Source: Bog-793 sp963823945 (lineage in GTDB: Bacteria; Actinomycetota; Acidimicrobiia; Acidimicrobiales; Bog-793). Taken from it: a stretch of DNA of 64,000 nucleotides. Under the pieces are notes generated by a model. It had not been told where the DNA came from. It saw only the letters and a program-made list of their open reading frames with translations, and did not search any database. Shown one piece after another: positions 1 to 8,166 of the stretch (position 1 is the stretch's first letter; the number at the start of each line of letters is the position of its first letter). The DNA lies in the NCBI GenBank assembly GCA_963823945.1, contig CAWGNK010000002.1, forward strand, positions 1 to 64,000, read 5' to 3'. The translations under genes were made by a program, and so were the position numbers.

Positions 1-98
1 GCCCTGTCCAACGACGCAAGCAGATCGCCACACCGCGACTCAGCTGGCTCCGTCGTTCTGTGCGCCGGCTCCTGGCGATTAGGGGGGACCCAGCAGGG

Positions 99-440
99 TT
101 AGCGCTTCTTCGCAGGGGCGGTCTTGGCCGCCAGCAGAAGCCACTCGATCATGAACTCGTCGTCGGCGGTGTCCGCCTCCGAGAACGTGATGTAGCTCTT
201 GCTCTCGGGATCTTCGGGAGAATGACGCATCCTCGCCGCTCCGGGACGAGCGAGGGCCCGCTCCTGGTCGGCAGGGAGCAGCTTCACGCCGAGTCCACCG
301 GGCGAGATCGAAACGAACGTTCGCCCGTCGGCGTAGCCAATGAAACCGCCCATCATGGGACGGCTGACCACCTCGAAGGGGAGCTCTTCGGCGAACTGTT
401 CCAAGCGGCCTCTGAGGACCTTGGGGTCGTGGACCGTCAC
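99..440 (-). CDS. TfoX N-terminal domain-like protein
   Basis: A 113-residue protein resembling the stand-alone TfoX N-terminal domain family, found in many actinobacteria. The typical core is visible: a short N-terminal helix, then VSRPMMGGFIGYADGRTF (about residues 26-43) and an acidic segment YITFSEAD near residue 83, with a basic Lys/Arg tail. Family members are usually about 100-115 residues, so it looks full length. The start is GTG with AAGGGGAG about six bases upstream. TfoX itself is a competence regulator in gammaproteobacteria, but these short actinobacterial relatives have no established role and no competence genes are nearby. It is divergent from the glyoxalase-like gene at 503. 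Confidence 0.8.
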   Translation of the reverse strand: MTVHDPKVLRGRLEQFAEELPFEVVSRPMMGGFIGYADGRTFVSISPGGLGVKLLPADQERALARPGAARMRHSPEDPESKSYITFSEADTADDEFMIEWLLLAAKTAPAKKR

Positions 441-502
441 AATGACTCCCCTTCGGTTCGGGTCAGGATGAGAATGTAGCCATCTCGTGCGAAACTCGGT
501 GC

Positions 503-865
503 ATGTCGATCCCGCTCGAAGGACTCCGTACCGTCATCTATCCGGCCCCCGATCTCGATGCGGCCAAGCAATGGTGGACCGAGATGCTCGGCTTCGGCCC
601 GTACTTCGACCAACCGTTCTACGTGGGGTTCAGTGTTGGCGGCTATGAGCTGGGCCTGCTGCCTGACGCCGACCCAGCGGACGGTGCCCTCTCCTACTGG
701 GGAGTTCCCGATGTGGTCCAGGCAGTAGCCACGGCCAAGGCGTCGGGTGCCACCGAGCACACCCCCGTGGCTGACGTGGGCGATGGCATCGTCACAGCGA
801 CAGTTCGGACTCCGGACGGCAGCATCCTTGGCCTGATCCACAACCCGAATTTCAGCCTCGGCTGA
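503..865 (+). CDS. VOC (glyoxalase/bleomycin-resistance) superfamily protein
   Basis: A 120-residue single-domain VOC protein. The pattern is typical: YPAPDLDAAKQWWTEMLGF near the N-terminus, a central YELGLLP strand, and a C-terminal TPDGSILGLIHNP. The metal-binding Glu of true glyoxalases is not obvious, so substrate and metal dependence cannot be called; members act as lyases, dioxygenases or drug-binding proteins. Start ATG at 503 has only a weak ribosome site. It lies 58 bp from the divergent TfoX-like gene and about 90 bp before a GNAT gene on the same strand. Confidence 0.8.
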   Translation: MSIPLEGLRTVIYPAPDLDAAKQWWTEMLGFGPYFDQPFYVGFSVGGYELGLLPDADPADGALSYWGVPDVVQAVATAKASGATEHTPVADVGDGIVTATVRTPDGSILGLIHNPNFSLG

Positions 866-954
866 GCAGCTCGGGAGGCTGTGACCCCTCCCCAACCGTG
901 CCGCACTGCCCCACTCACCCGGCGGTCGGAGACCGTGGCTGCCAACATGGAACC

Positions 955-1467
955 GTGCCATGGGCGATCCGGGACGTTCAGGATCGAGACCGGGATGCAA
1001 TCCTCGCACTCGTTCGCGCGGCGTTCACCGATGCCGTTCGAGACGGGAGCGAAGAGGTCCAGGTCGTCTTGGAGACGTGGCAGCGGAACGCGGTCGCTGA
1101 CGGGCTCGACCTCGTCGCGCTCGACGGTGAGCTGATCATCGGACACGTGCTGGGAGGCGTGGGCGATCTCGGCGGTCACCCCAACGTGGCGGTCGCTCCC
1201 CTGGCAGTGGAGCCGGGACATCAAGGCTCCGGGGTCGGAACGGCGCTTATGCAGGAGCTGCTCAAGCGGGCCGAGCAGGTGGGTTGGCCAGTCGTCTTGG
1301 TTCTCGGAGACCCCCTCTACTACGGGCGCTTCGGCTTTGAGCCGTCCGCGCCCCTCGGCTTCACGTATCCGCCGGTCGGACCCGGGGATCCACACTTCAT
1401 GGCGCGCCGGTTCGCGGGCTATGACGATTCACTTCGCGGCATCTTCTCGTACTGCTGGGAACGCTGA
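955..1467 (+). CDS. GNAT family N-acetyltransferase
   Basis: A GNAT acetyltransferase that would use acetyl-CoA to acetylate an unknown amine. The fold is recognisable from IRDVQDRDRDAILALVRAAF at the start, the strand region VAVAPLAVEPGHQGSGVGTAL carrying the acetyl-CoA pyrophosphate loop (G-x-G-x-G/A type, QGSGVGTAL), and the late motif DPLYYGRFGFEPS typical of YhbS-like members. I chose GTG at 955 because homology begins there; the frame stays open to GTG 898 but the extra 19 residues look non-coding. Length from 955 is 170 residues, normal for the family. Substrate unknown. Confidence 0.82.
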   Translation: MPWAIRDVQDRDRDAILALVRAAFTDAVRDGSEEVQVVLETWQRNAVADGLDLVALDGELIIGHVLGGVGDLGGHPNVAVAPLAVEPGHQGSGVGTALMQELLKRAEQVGWPVVLVLGDPLYYGRFGFEPSAPLGFTYPPVGPGDPHFMARRFAGYDDSLRGIFSYCWER

Positions 1468-1511
1468 TCCGTCATCCGGCGAGTTGGGGCACGTAGGCCC
1501 CAACGGGCGAT

Positions 1512-1922
1512 CTAGAGAACCGAATGACGTGCTCGTTCTGTGCAGCAGGAGTTGTGCGCGCGGGCGCGCCGTCGCCGGCCGCGTCCACGAGAGCGGACAA
1601 GTAGTCGGACCAGGCTGAGACCCGCCAACACGATGACCGTCACATTCACGACCGGCACGAAACGGACGCTGTCGTCTTTCACGACGTAGGTCCCGATCGG
1701 GAGAACCAGTCCTCCGAAGCCCCCGCCGGACCCGCTCGGCGCGGTGCCGGCGGATCCACCGGTGCCGTCGCCCAGCAGAACCGTCCCTTCGCCTCCCCCG
1801 CCCCCTCCCGCCACGAGCGCCACAGGGATGACGAGGAGTCCGTCCCTTTCGTAGGCGGTACCGAAGGCGCGGCGAACTGAAAGGTGCTCTGCTAATTGTC
1901 CCAGGAGATCCTTGCTGTTCAC
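1512..1922 (-). CDS. GerW/YtfJ-like protein
   Basis: A 136-residue protein of the GerW (YtfJ) type. The family signature is clear: helix DLLGQLAEHLSVRRAFG, strand DGLLVIPVALVAGGGGGGEG, a second Gly-rich stretch GSGGGFGGLVLPIGTYVV, then a C-terminal hydrophobic segment VNVTVIVLAGLSLVRLL, probably a membrane helix, and a very basic tail. In Bacillus the founder is a spore-associated protein, but homologues are widespread in non-sporulating actinobacteria with no known role. The start is GTG at 1922 with a GAAGG-type site; the frame remains open to 2111 but upstream residues look spurious. No other sporulation gene is in the window. Confidence 0.72.
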   Translation of the reverse strand: MNSKDLLGQLAEHLSVRRAFGTAYERDGLLVIPVALVAGGGGGGEGTVLLGDGTGGSAGTAPSGSGGGFGGLVLPIGTYVVKDDSVRFVPVVNVTVIVLAGLSLVRLLVRSRGRGRRRRARAHNSCCTERARHSVL

Positions 1923-2217
1923 GGCTGCCTTCTTTCTCGCGACTCTCCGAACAGCGTGCACACGACCACGCATGAACGATAGAGGACGACGACCTCGTCG
2001 CAACCGACGCGGAGAGCGGCCCCGTGTTCGGCGACATTGGACCGCGCGGTTCGGCGACGCGCGACATGAGACCTTGTCCGGCCCTACCGGTGCAATTCGG
2101 GCGCTAGGCACCGTCTGGAGGCCGCTGCGCTGGAGGAATGTCGCACCTGGCGCGATTCGACGCCTGCGTCACCGAGCGCGGGCGGGCGCGCCACGTGCCC
2201 GCCCGAGCCGGCCGGTG

Positions 2218-2829
2218 CTACTGGAAGCGCTTGGCGGTGACAGGTGTGAGGCGGACGATCCCACAGTGCAGGTGCTCGGTCGTGCCACCGTAGGGCGCGA
2301 TCTGCGCGTGCGATCCGTGCAGCGCGATCGACACGGTGCTCTGCGGTGGGGTGAACTGCAAGGCGCCTGAAGTCGGGCAGGTCAAGTTCGCGAAGCCGGT
2401 CGCGCTGGCGTACACGAAACCGAAGTACGCCGTCTTACCCGGCGCGAGAACGACCGTCTTCTCTTGGACGCCCATGGCCCCGGGAGCCTGCTCGTCGGTG
2501 GTCGACAGGTTCTTCCCGGACTTGGTGAGCATCTGGACGCGCGGGTACCCGTAGAGCGAACAGGTCTTGGACGAGTTGTTGGTGAATCCGAACTCGGCAG
2601 TTCTGGATCCTGCGGCCCCGGTGGTCGTCCCAACCCAGACCCCGAATGAAGCGGTCGCGCACCGCGGCACACTCGCCGTGGCGGCTGCTCGTGCTGCTGA
2701 CGCCGGTGAGACGGCGACGGCGATCCCCATCGCCGGCACGAGCGCCACGGCGCTGGCGATCGTGACCATGGCGGCTAGACGCCCGATAGAAGACTTGCGT
2801 ACGTCCACGATGAACTCCCTTAGAACCAT
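2218..2829 (-). CDS. Secreted DUF4232 domain protein
   Basis: A 203-residue exported protein. An N-terminal signal peptide is visible (basic start, hydrophobic run about residues 18-45, AxA-type site at ASAARA). The mature part matches the DUF4232 pattern: conserved Cys in VPRCATASF, SRTAEFGFTNNSSKTCSLYGYP with the second conserved Cys, a proline-rich LAPGKTAYFGFVY strand, and a late Cys pair (NLTCP, LHCGI). The family is a beta-sandwich common on actinobacterial surfaces, function unknown. ATG at 2829 has GGAAGGG six bases upstream. A second relative lies at 3755 on the other strand. Confidence 0.82.
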   Translation of the reverse strand: MVLREFIVDVRKSSIGRLAAMVTIASAVALVPAMGIAVAVSPASAARAAATASVPRCATASFGVWVGTTTGAAGSRTAEFGFTNNSSKTCSLYGYPRVQMLTKSGKNLSTTDEQAPGAMGVQEKTVVLAPGKTAYFGFVYASATGFANLTCPTSGALQFTPPQSTVSIALHGSHAQIAPYGGTTEHLHCGIVRLTPVTAKRFQ

Positions 2830-3062
2830 AGAAACCCTTCCTGGGCAAGATATCTGTCGAGCCGGTCAAATACTCCGCGGCCCGGGCGCACACCGGAGCA
2901 CGACCTACCGTGCACGACGCGAGGAGCGGAACGGACTCCGTCTCTTACGCGTCGGCCATCGGACCTTCTTCGTCGAAACTAGAGCCGCCATACGCGTGCT
3001 TTCCGCGCGGCGGTACCCTCCCGCTTGGCAGGTGTGACGAATCTGGTCACTCGGAGGTGCTC

Positions 3063-3674
3063 ATGCGGAGAATCCGTGAAGTCGCCTGCACGGTCCTCGT
3101 GCTCGTTGCCCTTTCTGTGACAGCGGCGGGCGCCGCGTCCTCGCCCTATCCCGCGACGCTGACGATGCAGCGTGGACTCAGCCAATCGAACGGTGTCCCC
3201 GCCTTGCCTTGGGGTACCACGCTCACCGCCGCGCAGGCTCGCTGGGTGACGGTCAAGTCATCGGGACGCACCAACAGGTGGGGTGTATGGGAGGAGGGTG
3301 GCGGCCCCGCGGAGTTCCCGGTGCGTAGCACCGACAGTGGCGCCCGCTGGACGGCAGCAGGACCGCTACTCGCCACGGACTGGGTGGGCGGCTCGATGCT
3401 CATGGTCCACAAGGTGATCCCGGAAGGTTCGTCTGGCGTCGTGATGGCTGGCTACTCCGTGATCGACGTCTCGACCGACAGCGGACGCCAGTGGTATCAG
3501 TACCTGTACGACGGCTTCGACTGGGTGGTGGCTTCGCACGCGGTCCCTGGAGGAGGCATTGGCCTCCGGATCAGTGCCGAGAGCTACCCGAGGCTGCCGA
3601 GGCCGAGCTACGCCATCTACGTCCTCGATGTCGCTCACCATCAGTGGCACCGGACGATGCAGTCACTTTCGTAG
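3063..3674 (+). CDS. Exported Asp-box (BNR) repeat protein, short
   Basis: A 203-residue protein beginning with a signal peptide (basic start, hydrophobic core about residues 7-22, cleavage near AAGAAS). The mature part has two Asp-box signatures, RSTDSGARWTAA and VSTDSGRQWYQY, the S-x-D-x-G-x-x-W motif of beta-propeller blades. It is far shorter than a complete six- or seven-bladed sialidase-like propeller, so it is either a minimal or truncated propeller or one that oligomerises. ATG at 3063 follows a strong GGAGGT site. No catalytic residues can be assigned. Confidence 0.68.
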   Translation: MRRIREVACTVLVLVALSVTAAGAASSPYPATLTMQRGLSQSNGVPALPWGTTLTAAQARWVTVKSSGRTNRWGVWEEGGGPAEFPVRSTDSGARWTAAGPLLATDWVGGSMLMVHKVIPEGSSGVVMAGYSVIDVSTDSGRQWYQYLYDGFDWVVASHAVPGGGIGLRISAESYPRLPRPSYAIYVLDVAHHQWHRTMQSLS

Positions 3675-3754
3675 AACTCTTGGAAGTGCCGCCGCAGTTC
3701 GTGTTGCGCGCCAAGTGATCACACGGCCGAGTACGTAGCAGAGGAGGTGTCACA

Positions 3755-4393
3755 ATGCTGGAAGGTTCGGGTAGGTGGAGGGAAGCCGTGCGAGCGAACC
3801 GAGTTCGTCGGTTCAGGGAGAAGGGATCTTGGACTGCCTCCGCTATCGGTCTCCGTCTGTGCATGGGCCTGGTGTGCGCCGCTCTTCTCTACCCGGCGAT
3901 TGACGCGTCGGCTCTGATCTCGTCGGCAAGCGAGCGGACTCCGAGGCAATGCGCGACGACTCAGCTCGCGATCACAGTACCGAGCCGTGTTGGAACAGGT
4001 GCCGCCGTGGCGGACGGAACCATCTTCTCCATTTGGTTCCGGAACACAGGTGGCCTGTGCGAGCTGCATGGCTTCCCCGTCCTCTCGCTTCGGTCACCAT
4101 CCCGTGCTATCGCGCTGCGACAGGTCGACGCGATCAACTCCACACTCGGTGATTACAGGAATGCGTGGGTCACACTGAGAGCCGGATCCGTGGCGACTGT
4201 GCTCGTGTATTTCGGACTAAGTATGCGTTTCTATTCACCATGTGCCACATCAATCGACGTGAGGATCACGCGTGCGGCGGCTCCCGTCACCGTGCACCTG
4301 GATGAGTTCCGCATATGCCAAGGCACGCATGCCCAGCTCATTCTGTCCACGTATCACCCCGCCACCGTGCCGATCTTCGGAACGTGGCCGTAG
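3755..4393 (+). CDS. Secreted DUF4232-like protein
   Basis: A 212-residue protein with an unusually long basic N-terminus (residues 1-30) before a hydrophobic segment (about 31-52), so it is either exported or membrane-anchored. The mature part has the layout of DUF4232: a Cys in RQCATTQLAIT, FSIWFRNTGGLCELHGFP with the second Cys, a VTLRAGSVATVLVYFG strand and late Cys residues in SPCATS and RICQG. It is a divergent relative of the protein at 2218-2829. AGGAGGT lies about six bases before the ATG. The stretch has markedly lower G+C than the rest of the window, suggesting acquisition. Function unknown. Confidence 0.7.
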   Translation: MLEGSGRWREAVRANRVRRFREKGSWTASAIGLRLCMGLVCAALLYPAIDASALISSASERTPRQCATTQLAITVPSRVGTGAAVADGTIFSIWFRNTGGLCELHGFPVLSLRSPSRAIALRQVDAINSTLGDYRNAWVTLRAGSVATVLVYFGLSMRFYSPCATSIDVRITRAAAPVTVHLDEFRICQGTHAQLILSTYHPATVPIFGTWP

Positions 4394-4785
4394 CGCTCGG
4401 CTGGCTCGTAATCATCGCGGTCGGGCATCGCTCGAGATCCGGTGGCCGCGTGCCCGCACGGCCTGCAGCACTCCCTCTGTCCTTCTCACCCCAGACCCAG
4501 AAGGAGAACCCTCTGGGGGCCCGGCTACGGCCGGCCGAATGCCGCGTATCAGGGTAAGACCGGTCATCGTCGCGGGGACCCTGGTGGAAGAGCCCGCAAA
4601 GCGGGCTCCTCGGGGTTGTCTCCCGTTCCGTGCATCGTCGACGAACATGTCGCCTTCGGCTGAACTCTGACCGCATCTCGCGCCACCGAACGCCGGGGGT
4701 GGGACGCCTCGAGCCGTCCGACGACGATCACGTCACCGCCTACGATCCAGAATCGACCACCGACGCACGTGCACTGGAGCGGTTC
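4394..4785. other. Gene-free stretch with one small hairpin
   Basis: No open frame here has a ribosome site or a recognisable product. The only structure seen is a perfect 8-bp inverted repeat with a 3-base loop (GAGCCCGC-aaa-GCGGGCTC, 4590-4608). It could be a terminator, but it lies about 200 bases past the upstream gene and has no clear T-run. Confidence 0.4.
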
Positions 4786-5238
4786 ATGAAGTTTCGAGCT
4801 GACGTGGAGCCGGCAGAACCGATGAGAGGGCTGGAGGTACCGGAAGAAGTGGTCCAAGCGCTTGGTGGGGGCAAGCGTCCGGCAGTGACCATCACGATCA
4901 ACGGGCATTCCTGGAAGAGCAGAATCGCGATCATGCGGGGCCGCTACCTGATCGGGCTCAGCAGCGCCAACCGCAGGGCTGCCGGTATCGCAACCGGTGA
5001 CGAGGCCGAGGTCGAAGTCGAGCTGGATGTCGAGCCCCGCGTGGTGGTCGAGCCAACTGACTTCGTCGCTGCCCTGGACGCGGATCCAACCGCCCGCGCC
5101 GCGTACGAGCGACTGTCCTACAGCCGCAGGCGGGAGCACGTGCGTGCCATCGAGACCGCGAAGAGACCCGAGACACGATCACGACGGATCGATGCCGCCC
5201 TGGCGAGCCTGCGAGCTCCCGAGTCAACGACAAACTGA
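4786..5238 (+). CDS. YdeI/OmpD-associated family protein with DUF1905 domain
   Basis: A 150-residue protein with two recognisable parts: an N-terminal DUF1905-like beta-barrel (MKFRADVEPAEPMRGLEVP, then VTITINGHSWKSRIA and GRYLIGLSSANRRAAGI), and a C-terminal YdeI/OmdA-type helical segment (FVAALDADPTARAAYERLS, SRRREHVRAIETAK). The pair is common in actinobacteria and in YdeI-like proteins; the biochemical role is not established. The ATG at 4786 coincides with the start of homology; the frame is open back to 4630 but that part has no family resemblance. Confidence 0.78.
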   Translation: MKFRADVEPAEPMRGLEVPEEVVQALGGGKRPAVTITINGHSWKSRIAIMRGRYLIGLSSANRRAAGIATGDEAEVEVELDVEPRVVVEPTDFVAALDADPTARAAYERLSYSRRREHVRAIETAKRPETRSRRIDAALASLRAPESTTN

Positions 5239-5320
5239 ACGCCCAGTTCCACGGGGGCTACGCCGAGATCGCATGCCGGCCGCGATCACGGGATAGGGAC
5301 CGTAGCGAGGCTCTCTCCCC

Positions 5321-5590
5321 TCACGGGGCCCCGGGGGCTTGAAGGCTCCTCTCGGCATCGATTGCCAGCTTCCAATGTGGCATGTGAAAAGCGACCCAGC
5401 CTTGGAGTGCGGCTGCCGCGAACAGCAGTGCTCCCCACCAGTAGCCGTAGGCGCAAAGAACGGACCCGAGGAATAGCAACCACACGGCGGCCACGGCTCG
5501 CATGCCCGCTACCACCTTGACGTGTCGCCACTCGTAGCTGATGACGATCCGCCGAACGATCCACGGAACCAACTTCGGCGATGACTGCAC
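5321..5590 (-). CDS. Small two-helix membrane protein
   Basis: An 89-residue protein started by GTG at 5590, directly preceded by AGGAGGGCCC, a strong ribosome site; longer upstream starts in the frame lack one. Hydropathy shows two adjacent membrane segments, AVAAVWLLFLGSVLCAYGYW and WGALLFAAAALQGWVAFHM, with a basic N-terminal part (IVRRIVISYEWRHVK) predicted cytoplasmic. I do not recognise a family. It stands alone between the YdeI-like gene and the ABM-like gene. Confidence 0.6.
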   Translation of the reverse strand: MQSSPKLVPWIVRRIVISYEWRHVKVVAGMRAVAAVWLLFLGSVLCAYGYWWGALLFAAAALQGWVAFHMPHWKLAIDAERSLQAPGAP

Positions 5591-5888
5591 GGGCCCTCCT
5601 TTTCGATTCGGGGCCCCTGTCCGAGCCGTAACTGTACGACCAGGACATCGTGTCAACGCCGGTCCAATACGGCGCGGCATTCGCCGGTCGAGAAGTGCGC
5701 GGTCAGTGTGGATGCGGACCCGGCCCCGCGTTCGCCGAACCGTCACCTCCGGTGGATCCCCGGCGACGGTTTCCGGGACATTGCAGTCGTGGGGCGATCG
5801 GACTCCACCGGCCGGTCAATCTCGCGTCGCCGTTAGGGTCATCCGTCGTGCAGATATCTCGCATGTCTCATGACCAAGGGGGGCTCTA

Positions 5889-6188
5889 ATGGCCGACGTC
5901 GTCGTTCTCGAATTCGCCGCACCCGATGCGGTGAACATCTACAACAAGGTGAACCATCTCCTCGGCTGGGACGGCACACCCGATTGGGAGCACTGGCCGA
6001 AGGGGATGCTTAGTCACATCGCCGGAGAAAAAGGCGACAAGCTGATCGTCGTCGAGGTTTGGGACTCGAAGGCCGACCAGGAGGAGTTCATGCATTCCCA
6101 GCTCGGCCCGGCGTTTGCCAAGGCCGAGGTGGTCCCGCCAGCCCGCGTCGAATGGTTCAACGGCGCCGGAGACGTCCACAAGCACTGA
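5889..6188 (+). CDS. ABM-like dimeric alpha/beta-barrel protein
   Basis: A 99-residue cytosolic protein whose layout resembles small ferredoxin-fold (dimeric alpha/beta barrel, ABM-like) proteins: strand VVVLEFAAPDAV, helix VNIYNKVNHLLG, strand DKLIVVEVWDSKADQEEFM and a C-terminal strand VVPPARVEWFNG. Such proteins include monooxygenases and stress proteins; no catalytic residue can be assigned. A Gly-rich AAGGGGGGCTCTA sequence precedes the ATG. A strong hairpin follows at 6202-6234, so it is probably a single-gene transcript. Confidence 0.7.
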   Translation: MADVVVLEFAAPDAVNIYNKVNHLLGWDGTPDWEHWPKGMLSHIAGEKGDKLIVVEVWDSKADQEEFMHSQLGPAFAKAEVVPPARVEWFNGAGDVHKH

Positions 6189-6201
6189 GCCACAGGTGGT
6201 T

Positions 6202-6234
6202 CCCGGCGCAGCAGCACACCGCTTCTGCGCCGGG
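6202..6234 (+). terminator. Rho-independent-like hairpin after the ABM-like gene
   Basis: Perfect 10-bp stem CCCGGCGCAG / CTGCGCCGGG with a 13-base loop, starting 14 bases past the stop codon. There is no T-run, as is common for actinobacterial terminators. Confidence 0.6.
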
Positions 6235-6550
6235 TAAGCCGCCGACCACGAAGGCATGGCCCGCCGGTACTTCTGGCCGCCTTCGGGGCCGCGAGTGCGG
6301 TCCGTCGACCCAGTGACGTGCTCTGCGATCCGCCGACGCTGAACCCACCCGGGGGCGTGTCCGGACCCGAGGACCCTCGCGACAACGGACCGATGTACGG
6401 TTCATCCGCGCGGCGGCGCACGCCGAGGCTCCCGCCGCCGTCGTCGCTCCCGTGCCCCGCGAGGGCCTGGGGCGTCGCTTGACAGGTGCGGGCGTCCGCT
6501 GAGCGCGCGATCGGCCAGCGGAGAACCCGACACGATCCAAGGCGGTGGCG

Positions 6551-7552
6551 ATGGCGATCGAACCGACGGTCAGGTATCCCGGGATCAGCGCCCAGGGCTT
6601 CGCCCACCCGGCGGAACGGGCCGCGACGGCGGCGATCCGCACGGTGCCTGGGCTCGACAGGGTCGTGAAGCTCCTCACCGAGCACAGCTACGAACGGCGA
6701 CTGCGCCAGCTCCTCACCGGGAACGCACTGCGGCTCGGCGACGACCAGCTGCCCGGGGTCTGGGCCCTGCACCAGCGCTGCGCCGACGTGCTCGACGTCG
6801 GCCGCTGCCCGAAGCTCTACGTGACCCAGGAACCCGTCGGTAGCGGCCTCACCGTCGGCACGAACGAGCCCGTGACGCTTGTGAGCTCGGGACTTGTCGG
6901 CTCGTATTCCGACGACGAGCTGCTGGCGGTCCTCGGGCACGAGATGGGGCACGTGCTCGCCGACCACGTGGGCCTCACGACGACGTTGCAGCTCGTCCAG
7001 ATGATCCTGCGCGGCGCGGTCCGCGCCGTGCCGCTCGCCGGGGTGCCCCTCGCGGCGCTCTACCTCGCCCTCCTCGAGTGGTCGCGGGCGGCGGAGCTGA
7101 CCGCGGACCGGGCGAGCGCGATCGTCACGGGCGAGCCCCTCGTCGTCTGCCAGACGCTGATGCGCATGGCGGGTGGCCCGGTGAAGGACCTCAACCTCGA
7201 CGCCTTCATCCGCCAGGCGACCGAGTACGAAAAGGAGAAGGACCCCTTCGCCCGCTACTCGCGGTTCTTCGCCGAGGTCACGACGACCCACCCGTTCCCC
7301 GTGCGGCGGGTGCGGGAACTGATCGCGTGGGTGAGCGCCGGCGAGCTCGACCGGATCCGTTCCGGGAGCTACCTGCGCCGCGGCCAGGAGCCGCCGCCCT
7401 CGGAGGAGTTCGACGCCGCGCTGGAGCACTACCGGCAACGCTTCGCGGCAATGCTGGAGCATGCGGGCGAGGGGATCGCGACGGTGCTCGACCGGATCAG
7501 TGCCTGGCTCGGCGGCGGCGAGGGCGGCCCACCGCCGGACGCCGCAACCTGA
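6551..7552 (+). CDS. M48 family zinc metallopeptidase
   Basis: A 333-residue peptidase of the HtpX/Ste24-like M48 family. The zinc motif HEMGH lies in DELLAVLGHEMGHVLADH, and the third ligand Glu in AAELTADRASAI, the usual E-x3-D arrangement. A hydrophobic stretch between them (TTLQLVQMILRGAVRAVPLAGVP onward) could be one or two membrane segments. The long soluble C-terminus and the absence of the four canonical HtpX helices fit the actinobacterial soluble or peripheral subgroup. I chose ATG 6551 because AAGGCGG lies six bases ahead; GTG 6545 would leave no spacing. Probably a quality-control protease; substrate unknown. Confidence 0.87.
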   Translation: MAIEPTVRYPGISAQGFAHPAERAATAAIRTVPGLDRVVKLLTEHSYERRLRQLLTGNALRLGDDQLPGVWALHQRCADVLDVGRCPKLYVTQEPVGSGLTVGTNEPVTLVSSGLVGSYSDDELLAVLGHEMGHVLADHVGLTTTLQLVQMILRGAVRAVPLAGVPLAALYLALLEWSRAAELTADRASAIVTGEPLVVCQTLMRMAGGPVKDLNLDAFIRQATEYEKEKDPFARYSRFFAEVTTTHPFPVRRVRELIAWVSAGELDRIRSGSYLRRGQEPPPSEEFDAALEHYRQRFAAMLEHAGEGIATVLDRISAWLGGGEGGPPPDAAT

Positions 7553-7610
7553 GCCGTCCCGAGCGTCCCGTTGGCGCCGACGCGATCGCGCCTACACTCG
7601 TCGGCACGAT

Positions 7611-8060
7611 ATGACTGACACCGAGGAACCGGCCGCAACCGACGGGGCGGAGGAGCCGACCCCTCAGCCGGTGCCGGCCGAACCCGCAGCTGAGCCCGGA
7701 ACGTCCGAGCGCTCGCCGCTCGCCCGGACGCGCACGAGCGGCTACTGGGCCTCCGTCGTCGTCGGACTGCTCGTCCTGCTCGTCCTGCTCGTCTTCATCC
7801 TGGAGAACGGTCAGACCGCCCGCGTCACCTTCTTCGGCGTGCACGGCCATCTGCCCCAGGGGGTTGCGCTGCTGCTCGCCGCCGTGATCGGCGGGCTGTT
7901 CGTCGTGCTCGCCGGCGCGGCGCGGATCCTGCAGCTCCGCATCCGGATGCAGGGACACCTCCTCGCACACCACCGCGGGCACAAGCGCCCGAAGGACGAG
8001 CGAAAGCACAAGTCTCACGCACCGGCGGACCCGGCGAGCGACTCGCCGCCGTCCGGCTGA
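7611..8060 (+). CDS. LapA (DUF1049) family membrane protein
   Basis: A 149-residue membrane protein: a Pro/Glu/Ala-rich acidic N-terminal 45 residues, a first membrane helix (SVVVGLLVLLVLLVFILEN), a short external loop with NGQTARVTFFG, a second helix (GVALLLAAVIGGLFVVLAG), then a basic cytoplasmic tail rich in Arg, His and Lys. This helix-loop-helix pattern with N-x-Q at the first helix end matches LapA/DUF1049 proteins. In proteobacteria relatives take part in LPS assembly; in actinobacteria the role is unknown. It follows the M48 gene by 58 bp and may share its transcript. Confidence 0.78.
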   Translation: MTDTEEPAATDGAEEPTPQPVPAEPAAEPGTSERSPLARTRTSGYWASVVVGLLVLLVLLVFILENGQTARVTFFGVHGHLPQGVALLLAAVIGGLFVVLAGAARILQLRIRMQGHLLAHHRGHKRPKDERKHKSHAPADPASDSPPSG

Positions 8061-8166
8061 TCCGCGCCGCGCCGGACACCTCGGTTCGGCGCGCGCCTCT
8101 GGCCGCCTTCCCTACCCATCTCGGAAACCGCGCGCGGCCGCCCCCGGTGGTGCGCCGGGAGGTCGG

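Noticed and set aside
4480..4620. Possible tRNA or small RNA gene around the hairpin at 4590
   Set aside because: No T-loop (GGTTCGA-type) or anticodon arm could be assembled; only an isolated 8-bp hairpin is visible.
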